Of a DNA stretch of 64,000 nucleotides, positions 36,377 to 45,098 are shown piece after piece. Where the stretch lies: assembly GCA_965261585.1 (NCBI GenBank), contig CBDHDN010000006.1, positions 1 through 64,000 on the forward strand, read 5' to 3'. Position 1 is the first letter of the stretch; each line of letters starts with the position of its first letter. The stretch is from CBDHDN01 sp965261585 (GTDB lineage: Bacteria > Pseudomonadota > Alphaproteobacteria > UBA6615). The notes beneath the pieces were generated by a model. The model saw only the letters and a program-made list of their open reading frames with translations, was not told the origin of the DNA and made no database searches. The position numbers were made by a program, and so were the translations under genes.

Positions 36377-37182
36377 GGCATTGTCACGTTAACAGCGTGG
36401 CTTCGGCACGGCCGGTGCTTTAGCGTCTCTGGATGTGCAAGATATCCTACCGTCGTCACCGCTTTCCACCGGTCATCATCCAGCATGCCGTCTGGCTCTA
36501 TTGCCGTTTCACGCTGAGCTATCGGGACGTTGAGGACCTGCTTGCCGAGCGTGGTCTCGACATCTCGTATGAGACAGTTCGAAGATGGGTCTTGAAATTC
36601 GGTCGGGCCTATGCGCGGCGGATTCAACGTCGGCGGCCACGACCGACCGAACGCTGGCACCTGGACGAGATGGTCGTCGTAATTCGAGGGAGGCAGTTCT
36701 ATCTCTGGCGTGCCGTGGACAGTGAGGGCGAAGTCCTGGATTTCCTGGTTCAATCCCGCAGGAACGCTCGGGCGGCAATTCGGCTGATGCGGAAACTCTT
36801 GAAGAAGCAGGGCTTCGCGCCGGCGACGATTGTAACCGATAAACTCCGCTCCTACGGCACCGCGATCCGTTTGCTTGCCCTCTCGGCTCAGCATGAGCAA
36901 GGCCTGCGAAAGAACAATCGGGCAGAAAATTCACATCAGCCGGTGCGACGACGAGAGCGAAAGATGCAGCGGTTCAAATCGCCCGCGTCCGCGCAGCGGT
37001 TCCTCGCCGTCCATGCGACCGTCTACAACCTCTTCAACGTCCAACGCCATCTGGTCTCCCGCCGAACACTCCGCCAATTCCGCGGCGACGCGATGAGACA
37101 GTGGCGGCAAGTGACGACCGTTGCATAATCTCCGGCGTCGGCGCCCACAAGCTGGTTACACGGTGGTTAACGTGACAACGCC
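36377..37182 (+). mobile_element. IS6-family element
   Basis: Short inverted ends (GGCATTGTCACGTTAAC at 36377, complement of GGCGTTGTCACGTTAAC at the right end 37182) enclose a single transposase. No 8-bp target duplication is visible. The right flank is a transposase remnant, so it may mark a replicative fusion or deletion joint typical of this family. Confidence 0.85.
36433..37128 (+). CDS. IS6-family transposase
   Basis: 231 aa. N-terminal zinc/HTH region (FTLSYRDVEDLLAERGLDISYETVRRW) and DDE core WHLDEMVVVI (Asp), IVTDKLRSYG (Asp), NNRAENSHQPVRRRERKM (Glu). Length and motifs match IS26/IS6100-type proteins. Confidence 0.95.
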   Translation: MCKISYRRHRFPPVIIQHAVWLYCRFTLSYRDVEDLLAERGLDISYETVRRWVLKFGRAYARRIQRRRPRPTERWHLDEMVVVIRGRQFYLWRAVDSEGEVLDFLVQSRRNARAAIRLMRKLLKKQGFAPATIVTDKLRSYGTAIRLLALSAQHEQGLRKNNRAENSHQPVRRRERKMQRFKSPASAQRFLAVHATVYNLFNVQRHLVSRRTLRQFRGDAMRQWRQVTTVA

Positions 37183-37328
37183 GCCGCGACGCCTTCCTCG
37201 GCTTGATGAAGACCTGCGACAAGCTCGGCGTCTCGTTCTGGGACTACCTCGGCAGCCGGCTCGACATCCCCGGCGCGCCACCCATCCTCCCCCTGCCAGA
37301 CCTCATCCGCCAGCGCGCCGCCGCCTGA
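37183..37328 (+). pseudogene. C-terminal remnant of an IS66-like transposase
   Basis: Open frame FLGLMKTCDKLGVSFWDYLG and LPLPDLIRQRAAA, the tail of a common alphaproteobacterial transposase. Its body has been removed at the IS6 right end. The family assignment is from memory of such tails. Confidence 0.55.
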
Positions 37329-37425
37329 CCGCCCGGCCTTTTGCCCCTGTTACCGAAAATTTCTATAACTGTTTGTTTGCAATAGATAATCAGACTCCAC
37401 ACTATTCTTCGGTGAGAAATCCGGG

Positions 37426-37713
37426 TCAACCCCGCTGGGCCAGCCACAGCGCCGCGCCCACACCCCAGGCGGCATGGTGAAATCCGAGCCACCACAACCG
37501 TCGGCACGCCAGCGCCAGTGGCAGGCCGCAAGGGGCGACGACGATCAGCGAGGGCGCTGCCATCAACACCATCGGCAACCACATTCCGGTCATCTCCGAC
37601 GGTGTCCTCTCCGGCATGAAGCGGAACGCCGTCGTCGTGACGACCCCCACTGGCAGCCAGAGCAGCGCCAGCGGCCAGAATCCCCGGCGCCTGGTGGATC
37701 CCCGCTCGTTCAT
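37426..37713 (-). CDS. Small integral membrane protein, unknown function
   Basis: 95 aa from ATG 37713 (or 37722). Three hydrophobic segments: PLALLWLPVGVVTTTAF, MWLPMVLMAAPSLIVVAP and a C-terminal WWLGFHHAAWGVGAALW. No recognised family. The 97 bases before it, back to the transposase remnant, hold nothing recognisable. Confidence 0.5.
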   Translation of the reverse strand: MNERGSTRRRGFWPLALLWLPVGVVTTTAFRFMPERTPSEMTGMWLPMVLMAAPSLIVVAPCGLPLALACRRLWWLGFHHAAWGVGAALWLAQRG

Positions 37714-37766
37714 GCCACGCACAACACCAAGGCGATCCGTGATGCGTTGAGAAGAGAAGTTTGCGC

Positions 37767-38060
37767 TTATTTCGCCTTTTCATTCTTGTATGCGATGAAG
37801 CCCGACGCGCCCTTGCCTTTGGCGCGGCGCAGTGTGTAACCCTGATTGCCGAGATTGAATTTCGGGTCATTCTCAAGGCCTGCGAGAGCCTCGGCGGTCT
37901 TCACCGCCACGGGATCGGGTTTGTCTTTGGCTTGTGAAGCAGCCTGGCGCTCTAACCACTTTGCGAAAACTTCTTCGGCGAGGTCGTCACCGACAGATTT
38001 CCGAAGCGCGTTCAATTTTCTTGCCCGACCCTTGGTGAGCCCAGTTTCATCGATAGCCAT
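37767..38060 (-). CDS. Conserved hypothetical protein, 97 aa
   Basis: MAIDETGLTKGRARKLNALRK start with an AGG-containing leader, a helical middle and a basic C-terminus (TLRRAKGKGASGFIAYKNE). Codon use is coding-like but no domain is recognised. Bases 38061-38300 downstream of the next gene hold nothing identifiable. Confidence 0.5.
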   Translation of the reverse strand: MAIDETGLTKGRARKLNALRKSVGDDLAEEVFAKWLERQAASQAKDKPDPVAVKTAEALAGLENDPKFNLGNQGYTLRRAKGKGASGFIAYKNEKAK

Positions 38061-38300
38061 TTCCTGAACCTCTCATTTCCGGCCTCTCTCACTGCAGCGT
38101 GGCGCGGCTTCGGTACAACCAATTACCACTGTTATGCAACAGTTCACGAGCAACAGCGCATGCGATCGCCGAGGCACCCGCGTGTACCACACGACCGGCG
38201 TCAACTGCATACGCGCGGAATGGCAACACGCTCAAGCCACCGAATTGATGGCTTTCAACGCCTGCCCACAACGAAGTCCTTTAAAACAAGGCCTTTGGAT

Positions 38301-38927
38301 CTAATTTCCGGATCGGCGCGCTTCCTCCTTTGTGTTCATGTCCACATCGGCGCCCGGACTAGGTTCAGCATTTGAATTGTAGACGACTACAGGCAGTGCC
38401 CGCTTCCCAAGGTAGAGGTCAATCACGTACCTCCTGATTGCGTCCTGCTGCACTTCGATGTCGGCCCATCCTTGGGGCGAGTAACCACCTTCGAAGATGT
38501 CCAGAGCTTCGACCTTTTTGTAACCGAGGGTTTGTGCCATTGCGTGAAGGAGTGCGGCAAGAAGCTTCTCGCGGTCTTTCCCTACTCTTGTATTGTAACG
38601 CTCATCTCTTATCTGCCTTTCTTCATTGCTAGAACCGACCGCCACTTCTTCGTCTGCCCGCCTAGGTTGCTCGGAACCGAGATTCTCAAGGTATGATTTG
38701 CACCCGGCCTTTACGTTGTTGTCGTCTCGGAACTCGATCTCAACGAGGTTCAGGGCGGAAACGTGATCAAGAAACAGCCGAGAGCGTCGCGTTCGCATTA
38801 GGGTACGAAAGATATCCATGCGCCGCTCGTACCTTGTACGTCTGTATTCCATCCACCTAGCAATTAGAACCGCGAGCACAGGCCCCGTAACCAAGGCGAC
38901 AATCGTGACTATTTCGATCGTGGTCAT
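38301..38927 (-). CDS. DUF6680-like membrane-anchored protein
   Basis: 208 aa from ATG 38927. An N-terminal transmembrane helix (IVTIVALVTGPVLAVLIARW) followed by the DUF6680 pattern RMDIFRTLMRTRRSRLF, NLVEIEFRDD, and near the C-terminus GGYSPQGWADIEVQQDAIRR. Lower GC and mixed codon use compared with the core genes indicate transfer. Function unknown. Confidence 0.65.
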   Translation of the reverse strand: MTTIEIVTIVALVTGPVLAVLIARWMEYRRTRYERRMDIFRTLMRTRRSRLFLDHVSALNLVEIEFRDDNNVKAGCKSYLENLGSEQPRRADEEVAVGSSNEERQIRDERYNTRVGKDREKLLAALLHAMAQTLGYKKVEALDIFEGGYSPQGWADIEVQQDAIRRYVIDLYLGKRALPVVVYNSNAEPSPGADVDMNTKEEARRSGN

Positions 38928-39146
38928 TTCGTTCCGCCGACGCCTTTCTCTGAATGGCAATATTGCAAGCGCTGCCCGCCTGCTGACAGCCGCTAACATT
39001 TCTGGAGATGCACTGTCTCACGTCCAAGCATTTCCTAGCGTGGAGCACCGCTGTTGTCGAGCTTGATCATTCCTTCGTTCACTCTATGTTCGCGACATGG
39101 GGACGAGCAACGGACATGAGCGCGGTGGCACCCGGGACCGGCCGCG

Positions 39147-40242
39147 ATGGTAGCCTCGATCGGTGTCATCGCCTCGCCGTCGCAGGGTGCGAGCTATTAC
39201 CAACGGGACGGGTACTACGCGAAGGACGACCCGGACCACCGCCAAGCGAGCGCCTGGGCCGGCAAGGGCGCGGAAAGTCTCGGGCTTGCCGGTCCCGCCG
39301 GTCCCGGCACGTTCAAGGCTAACCTGGAAGGCAAGGTGCCGGACGGCCCGAGCCTCGGCAAGCGGGGCAAGGACGGGGAGATACACCACCGGCCTGGCCG
39401 CGATGTGACTCTCTCGGCCCCGAAGTCTGTTTCTCTGCTGGCGCTCATCGGCGGCGACAGGCGGATCGTGGCCGCGCACGACCGGGCCGTGAAAACGACC
39501 CTTTCCTGGGTCGAGAGGAACGCCGTCGAGACCCGGATGCAGGACAAGGCGACCGGGGCGATGGTCCACGCCGGCGGCCAGAACATGGTCGCCGCGACAT
39601 TCAGGCATGACACCTCGCGCAATCTCTATCCGCAGCTTCACACCCATTGCGTGATCGCCAACATGCTCGAGGGCGGCGACGGCAAATGGCGCACGATGGT
39701 CAATGACGGCCTCTACCGGCAGCAGAAGGCGATCAGCGCGATCTACCGGCGGAACTGGCGGAAGGTCTCGTGCGCCTAGGATACGAGATCGACAGGACGC
39801 ATTGGGACGGCCGGTTCGAGATCGCCGGCGTGCCGCGCGACGTGATCGAGGCGTTCTCGACGCGGCGGGCGGAGATCGAGGCGGCGATGAAGGCGCGGGG
39901 GTTCGACGATCCTGGCGACAACAAGAAGCTCGCGGACCGCGCCGCGCTGATGACGCGGGCGCACAAGCGGGACGTGGACAAGGGCGAGCTGCGGCGCATC
40001 TGGTCGCGGCAGGCTTCGGAGCTGGAGTTCTCTCCCGAAACCGTGCTCGATCGCGCCAGGGGCCGCGAGGCCGAGACGTCAACCTGGGGCACCCAAGGGC
40101 GCGGGCGCTACGACCGGGACAGGCAGTACGACAAGCCGAAAAAGGATGTCTGGCTCCGGCCCCTGCGACGGGACTGGAAACGCACGCTCAATCGTCGCGC
40201 AGCCTCGAAATCGTTAAATGATGACGCCTTCACTGTTAAGCG
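39147..40242 (+). pseudogene. MobF relaxase (TraA/TrwC type), frameshifted and truncated by IS3
   Basis: N-terminal relaxase domain: SYYQRDGYYAKDD with the catalytic Tyr residues, DVTLSAPKSVSLLAL and the metal-binding QLHTHCVIANML. A missing base near 39745 shifts the frame (IYRRNW.. becomes ELAEGLVRLGYEID), and the gene is cut at 40242 by IS3 copy 2 before any helicase domain. It nicked oriT and led conjugative transfer in its original element. It is on the strand opposite to the phage-like genes, so it is probably a separate acquisition. Confidence 0.85.
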
Positions 40243-40277
40243 TGTAGCGCACCCGGTTCCTTGGACACAAGTTTGTC

Positions 40278-41183
40278 TCACGCGGCGGGCCTGATTGAGA
40301 TCGCGGCGTGCCACGCCTGACGAGCTTGAGCGGGGCTCAGGTAGCCGTTCTTTTCGACGATCCACTGGGCATTGTAGAGTTCGACGAAGTCGCGGACGGC
40401 GTCCCGCAGCTCCGCGATGTTGCGGTAGATGCGACCATGGATGATCTGTTCCTTCAGCGTGCGATTGAACCGCTCGGCGACGCCGTTGGTCTGGGGCTCG
40501 GCGACGAAGGCGTAGGACGGCTGGATGCCCCAGAACTTGATCTGGTTGGTGAAGTGGTCCGACAGATACTGGGAGCCGTGATCCATCCGCAAGGCCAGCC
40601 CCCGAGCCGCGCTGGCCGCGGTCGAGCCATACAGCCCGGCAAGCCCCATGGAGATCGGCTGCAGGGCGGCGAAGCGGTCGCCGCGCTTGCAGACATGCCA
40701 GCCGACACACTCGGCGTTCCAATGCTCGACGGCGGTGAAGATCCAGCCCCAGCCGTCGTCCACCGTGAACACCCGAACGCCATCGGTGCCCCACATGAGG
40801 TTCGGGGCATGAGTGATGATCTCACCGTCATGGGGATTGCCGCCACGGCGGCGGCGGCGATGGGGCGAGAGCAGATTGTTCTCGCGCATCAGGCGGAGCA
40901 CCCGCTTGCGGGCAACCCGGATGTCGCGACAGACCCAAAGCCGAGCCCAGACCTTGCGGTAGCCCTCGCCCTCCCAGGGCAATGCCTCCAGGTCGGCTTC
41001 GATCGCCACCAGCAGCGCCTGGTCCGAGATCGCGGGCTTCGGTCCCCGACGCTTTGCCGGCGGCGGCTCGGCGTGCTGGCCGGAGGTCATGGCGTAGAAC
41101 GAGGAGCGGGCCATGCCCCAGGCGGCGCAGACCCGCCGCAGGCCGTAGGCCAGACCCGTGCCGGGCGAGGTGGCGGCACTCAT
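40278..41183 (-). CDS. IS3 OrfB transposase (copy 2, intact)
   Basis: 301 aa. HTH_21-like linker (PWEGEGYRKVWARL) and rve integrase core: LMWGTDGVRVFT (Asp), ALRMDHGSQYLSD (Asp), TNGVAERFNRTLKEQ (Glu). Its start overlaps the OrfA stop (ATGA), where IS3 elements usually make a frameshifted OrfAB fusion. Confidence 0.94.
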   Translation of the reverse strand: MSAATSPGTGLAYGLRRVCAAWGMARSSFYAMTSGQHAEPPPAKRRGPKPAISDQALLVAIEADLEALPWEGEGYRKVWARLWVCRDIRVARKRVLRLMRENNLLSPHRRRRRGGNPHDGEIITHAPNLMWGTDGVRVFTVDDGWGWIFTAVEHWNAECVGWHVCKRGDRFAALQPISMGLAGLYGSTAASAARGLALRMDHGSQYLSDHFTNQIKFWGIQPSYAFVAEPQTNGVAERFNRTLKEQIIHGRIYRNIAELRDAVRDFVELYNAQWIVEKNGYLSPAQARQAWHAAISIRPAA

Positions 41184-41611
41184 CGCCGCGACCTCCGCCG
41201 CCCCAAAGGGCCGAAGGTCTCCGTCTTGGCCTCCAGCAGTTCCACCTGCATGGTCAACTCTCCGATCCGCTTCATGGCGCTATCCAGTTCAGCCTGCACC
41301 GGATCGCCCTTGCGTTGCTTGAGCGAGGCGTCGATCCCGCCGATCGCTTTCTCACGCCACTGCTCGAGCCGGAAGATCTCTACGCCCAACTGGCGCGACA
41401 GAAGTTGCACCGGCTCGTCACGCAAAAGCCGCAGAACGACCTCACGCTTGCGCGCCACCGTCCATCGCTGGCCAAGTCCCAGCGGGCCTGCCGGCAAAGC
41501 CTGGCCTGGGGAAAACGTGGACGAGCCAAGCTCGCCCGCATTTACCACAGGCCCATCAACAGCAACTTTCTTCTCAAAATTATCGGTCATGTTCCGGTCC
41601 TCCTTGGACAC
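41180..41611 (-). CDS. IS3 OrfA (copy 2, intact)
   Basis: 143 aa DNA-binding protein with the helix-turn-helix region RKREVVLRLLRDEPVQLLSR and a C-terminal leucine-zipper-like helix (ELTMQVELLEAKTETF). The N-terminal 50 residues are an unusual Gly/Pro-containing extension. Confidence 0.9.
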   Translation of the reverse strand: MSKEDRNMTDNFEKKVAVDGPVVNAGELGSSTFSPGQALPAGPLGLGQRWTVARKREVVLRLLRDEPVQLLSRQLGVEIFRLEQWREKAIGGIDASLKQRKGDPVQAELDSAMKRIGELTMQVELLEAKTETFGPLGRRRSRR

Positions 41612-41670
41612 TTCGATTAAGCCAATTCTGTGTCCAAGGAAATCGGGTCCGACTCATTCACTGTTAAGCG

Positions 41671-41972
41671 TGTGGGGGCAGCACCGGAAGCGAACAGTGG
41701 ATGTGCCTTACCTCATGGTACCTGGCCGACAAGGTAACCCGCCCCGCAATGCCCTACGCCGCCCCTCACAGAGCCGCACATTGTCGTCCCGGTCAGGTCA
41801 TGACCCTTTTACGGTGCGCTATCACACCGACCGTCACACGGATCTGGTGCTGCCGTACAGGAGCTGAATGTGCCGACAATCGCCGCCGCACCTGCAATAT
41901 TAGTCGACATCCTACAGTTTACCGGAGATCACGACAACGGATGACCGGAAGTACTCAGCCTCGCTGGAGATC
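41671..41972. other. Unassigned sequence right of IS3 copy 2
   Basis: About 300 bases that do not continue the relaxase in any frame. Short open frames exist on both strands without coding character. No repeat or RNA was recognised. Confidence 0.4.
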
Positions 41973-42245
41973 GTGGAATGGCTCATCAAGGCGCAGCGGA
42001 GGCTGTTCTTATGCGACGCCAATGGGTTTCCACTAGCGATTCGGGAGGCGGGACCGGAGCAGGAAGGCGTCGCCAGTCTTGCGGGCTTGCGGAAGAACGA
42101 CGTAAAGATTTTGCTGAAGAAGCAAGAGGGGTACACCCGCACGATGGCCAACCAGATGAAGTTCGGCGCTCCCTGGGAACACCGGCGAGATGCCTATCCC
42201 TCATTGCTGCGCCTGTGCGTCCAGGGTCTCGACGGCTGGAAGTAG
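41973..42245 (+). CDS. Hypothetical protein, 90 aa
   Basis: Frame from a GTG at 41973 (EWLIKAQRRLFLCDANGFPL, then LLKKQEGYTRTMANQMKFG) with balanced amino-acid content. The frame is open about 25 codons upstream without an obvious start, so it may be a truncated gene. No family recognised. Confidence 0.35.
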   Translation: MEWLIKAQRRLFLCDANGFPLAIREAGPEQEGVASLAGLRKNDVKILLKKQEGYTRTMANQMKFGAPWEHRRDAYPSLLRLCVQGLDGWK

Positions 42246-42402
42246 GTATCGCAGCTAGTCCCGCCACGCCGATCGGACGATGCGAACGATTATGATCAGT
42301 AGGGACGCCCAGAACCAAGCGTTGCCCACTCCGTAGCCGATTATGATCCAGGCTGCGTTCCCGTGGGGGTAGAAGTACCAGAGGGCGGCGAGGATCGCGA
42401 AG

Positions 42403-43853
42403 GGGGATGTCCCGGGCTCTGTTGAAAAGCTGAAGTAGGCGTCGTCCGCCTGGAGCCGCTAGGCTCTGGGTGCTGATTCCATCAAGGAGAACGACGCCAT
42501 GACCAAGACTACACGCAACGACCGTTCCTCGGAACCATCCTGTCGGCTCTTGCCATCGATGCCGGAGGCCTTCGACGATCTGCGCATGAGCGTCGATCGC
42601 TTCTGCCTTTTGGCGGGCCTCGAGTCTTTGAACGAGATGATGTCGGCGGACGCGGAAGCCTTGTGCGGTTCGCGCCACGCCCGCTCGGGCGAGCGCAAGG
42701 GCCATCGATGGGGCACGACCCGGAGCGAGATCGCCTACCACGGCGGCAAAGTGAAGGTCGAGCGCCCTCGGGTGCGGGACTTCGCGGGTCGGGAGATGAG
42801 CCTGCCGAGTTGGGAGCTGCTGTCGGAACCCGAACTCTTGCAAGCCTGGGCGATGAATCTGATGGTGATCAACGTCTCGACCCGCAAGTATGCCCGCGCG
42901 GTGCGCCCGCCGGACGATGCGGGCGGCGATCTGCCGGCGGCATCGGGTGACGCAACCTCGAAGTCGGCGGTCTCGCGCCGTTTCGTGGCGTTGACGCGAA
43001 GCAAGCTGAAGGCCTGGCTGGCGAGCCCGCTCGACGATCTCGATCTCGTGGTGCTCCAGATCGACGGGCTCCATGTCGGCGATCACCTGATGGTGGCGGC
43101 GATCGGCATCGACACCGGCGGCGCGAAGCACGTGCTGGGCCTGGCCGAGGGCGCGACGGAGAACGCGGCCACGGTGCAAGCCATGCTCGACAACCTGATC
43201 GAGCGCGGTCTCGATCCCGAACGGCCTCGGCTCTACATCGTCGACGGCGCCAAGGCGCTCTCGAAGGCGATCCGGCGGACCTTCGGGCGGGCGGCGGCCC
43301 TCCAGCGCTGCCAGGTGCACAAGGGGCGCAACATCACGGACCGGCTGGACGAGAGCCTCCATGCCGGCGTCAGGAAGGTCTTGCGGCAGGCCTGGCAGCA
43401 GGACGACGCGGCCAAGGCCGAACGGCTCTTGCGCAACCTCGCCCGCCGTCTGGAGCATGACGCACCCGGCGTCTCGGGCTCGATCCTGGAGGGCCTGGAC
43501 GAGATCCTGACGGTGATCCGGCTCGGCCTCCCGCCGCAACTTCGACGCTCGCTGGCTTGCACCAACGCCATCGAGAACGCGATCGGCACCGTCCGGACGG
43601 TGCAGCGGAACGTCAAGCGCTGGCGCAACGCCGAGATGGCGCTGCGTTGGACCGCCGCCGGCCTCTTGGAGGCGCAAAAGACCTTCCGCCGCCTCAAGGC
43701 CTACCGCCAGCTCCCCATCCTCGACGCCGCCCTGCGGGAGGCGGTGAGAAAGGCCGGAGCAAAGTCCGTCATTGAAGACATCGAGGTGGCCGCGTAGCCT
43801 CTCGATCAGAAGATGCCTATCTCGCACTTTTCAACATTGGGTGGGACATCGCC
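42403..43853 (+). mobile_element. IS256-family element, copy 2
   Basis: 1451 bp, ends GGGGATGTCCCGGG and ...GGGACATCGCC, exact 8-bp target duplication TCGCGAAG at 42395-42402 and 43854-43861. Opposite in orientation to copy 1; the two encode identical transposases. Confidence 0.95.
42499..43797 (+). CDS. IS256-family transposase (copy 2)
   Basis: 432 aa, identical to the protein at 30724-32022, with the same DDE motifs. Preceded by AAGGAGAACGACGCC as ribosome-binding region. Confidence 0.95.
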   Translation: MTKTTRNDRSSEPSCRLLPSMPEAFDDLRMSVDRFCLLAGLESLNEMMSADAEALCGSRHARSGERKGHRWGTTRSEIAYHGGKVKVERPRVRDFAGREMSLPSWELLSEPELLQAWAMNLMVINVSTRKYARAVRPPDDAGGDLPAASGDATSKSAVSRRFVALTRSKLKAWLASPLDDLDLVVLQIDGLHVGDHLMVAAIGIDTGGAKHVLGLAEGATENAATVQAMLDNLIERGLDPERPRLYIVDGAKALSKAIRRTFGRAAALQRCQVHKGRNITDRLDESLHAGVRKVLRQAWQQDDAAKAERLLRNLARRLEHDAPGVSGSILEGLDEILTVIRLGLPPQLRRSLACTNAIENAIGTVRTVQRNVKRWRNAEMALRWTAAGLLEAQKTFRRLKAYRQLPILDAALREAVRKAGAKSVIEDIEVAA

Positions 43854-43960
43854 TCGCGAAGGCGAGGATCGCTATAAATGTTATTGATTTGAGCATGTTG
43901 GTTCCCCGTAAATAGTAAACCTCTGTTCTTCCGTTGGGCAGTTTCCCCAGGGCGTGGTAG

Positions 43961-44120
43961 GGCCTCATTGAAGCGTATCATACCAATAGGCTTCCTCACG
44001 GGTAGGCACGCATCCGGCGCGCGCGCGCACCGGCCTCATTGAAGCCTTGGCGATGAGTTTCTTGATCGCCCAGCGCTTGCCTCAGCATCCGGCGCGCGCG
44101 TGCACCGGCCTCATTGAAGC
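43961..44120 (+). CRISPR. CRISPR remnant: two full 36-bp repeats, one partial, two spacers
   Basis: Full repeats at 44010-44045 and 44085-44120 differ by one base (GCGCGCGC against GCGCGTGC in the middle). Both start GCATCCGGCGCGCGCG and end CACCGGCCTCATTGAAGC. A third copy keeps only the last 14 bases GGCCTCATTGAAGC (43961-43974). Spacers: 43975-44009 (35 nt) and 44046-44084 (39 nt), unrelated to each other. The ATTGAAGC 3' end is typical of crRNA 5' handles. No cas gene lies in the window. Bases 44121-44340 to the right contain no further repeat. Confidence 0.75.
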
Positions 44121-44340
44121 GCAATTGCAGAACGGGTATCAACCGACATTTCCCAGCTAACCTTTAAATCCATGGCAATCGTATCTACATTGCACCGCCA
44201 CGGGAACTCCATTCCCTTCGCAGCCCTCCGATGACCCGACTTTGGCGGGCTGACCACGTTCGGAAGGCCATTTGGCAAAGATTTCCACCATCCAGACACA
44301 CCTCTCCTGTCTTTTCCACCTTGCCGTCAATTTCCTCGGC

Positions 44341-45098
44341 CTACGCCGGAACGGGGCTTCGGCGTAGATCATCAATCAAGGCCAAGATTTTGTGGGACAA
44401 GATTTTCGACACGGCGACCTCGGCCAGTTGGAACGTGACATAACGGCCATGGCGGACAACTTTGGCCCCGATCTTCACCAGCTTTTCCCGTAGCGTGGTC
44501 AGCGACCAGCGTTCCACCTCCTTCGGCAATGCAAGCGTCCGCATGAAGTTGCCAAGATTGTAAGCCAGGGCGCGAAACTGGAACCGAACCTCGTTGTTGC
44601 GGAACTTGCTGCATGACAGCCGGGTCCACTTGATGGCGTATTTGACTTCCTTGATGTACTGCTCCGCTGTCCCACGGTGATTATAAAACGCCACCACCCG
44701 TTCGGCGGGCCGCGACAGGTTGGTGACAATAAAGCCGACGCGGGGGCACAACTCGCCGGGGCGCCATTCCACCTTGGCCACCACGCGCCGCTTCCTGTCC
44801 CAACTTCCAGCCTGATACCTGAAGCTGGCGTAATAGCGCCGCACATGGTTCGGCGGACGACCGACGGGGCGGGTCAGCAGGTGGGCAATGCTTTCCTGAA
44901 GAATTTGGTTCTTCGGCAACCGGATCGCGTAGAGAAAACCCTCACTTTCCAGGAACTCGTAGATGTCCGGTGCGGCAAAGGCGGCGTCCGCTCGGAAGTA
45001 GCGGCGCAGGTTCCGTTCCCGATAACGCTCAACGACCGGTTCCAGAACCTCACGCCAACCGTCGGCACTGTGGACATTGCCGGGGCGAAGGGAACACC
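44341..45098 (-). pseudogene. IS1380-family transposase, N-terminus lost
   Basis: C-terminal ~250 residues: CSLRPGNVHSADGWREVLEP, RYFRADAAFAAPDIYEFLE (Asp), FYNHRGTAEQYIKEVK (Glu) and the tail LIDDLRRSPVPA, all characteristic of IS1380. It is cut at 45098 by the left end of the second IS256-type element. Confidence 0.9.

Larger units (their letters stand above)
40243..41656 (-). mobile_element. IS3-family element, copy 2 (complete)
   Basis: 1414 bp with related inverted ends (TGTAGCGCACCCGGTTCC at the left, complement TGAGTCGGACCCGATTTCC at the right). Flanked by a direct repeat TTCACTGTTAAGCG at 40229-40242 and 41657-41670, far longer than the usual 3-5 bp of this family. Inserted in the relaxase gene. 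Confidence 0.93.
42255..43896 (-). pseudogene. 60-aa hydrophobic membrane protein split by IS256 copy 2
   Basis: ATG at 43896 begins LKSITFIAILAFA; after removal of the IS and one copy of its 8-bp duplication the frame continues IL AALWYFYPHGNAAW, then GYGVGNAWFWASLLIIIVR and RSAWRD with a stop at 42255-42257. The repaired gene is exactly 60 codons plus stop, with two hydrophobic helices. Function unknown. The perfect reconstruction supports both the gene and the insertion. Confidence 0.6.

Noticed and set aside
30668..43853. Composite transposon bounded by the two IS256 copies
   Set aside because: Each copy has its own different 8-bp target duplication, which shows two separate single insertions.
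43961..44120. Active CRISPR-Cas locus
   Set aside because: Only two complete repeats, a truncated third, and no cas genes anywhere in the window.
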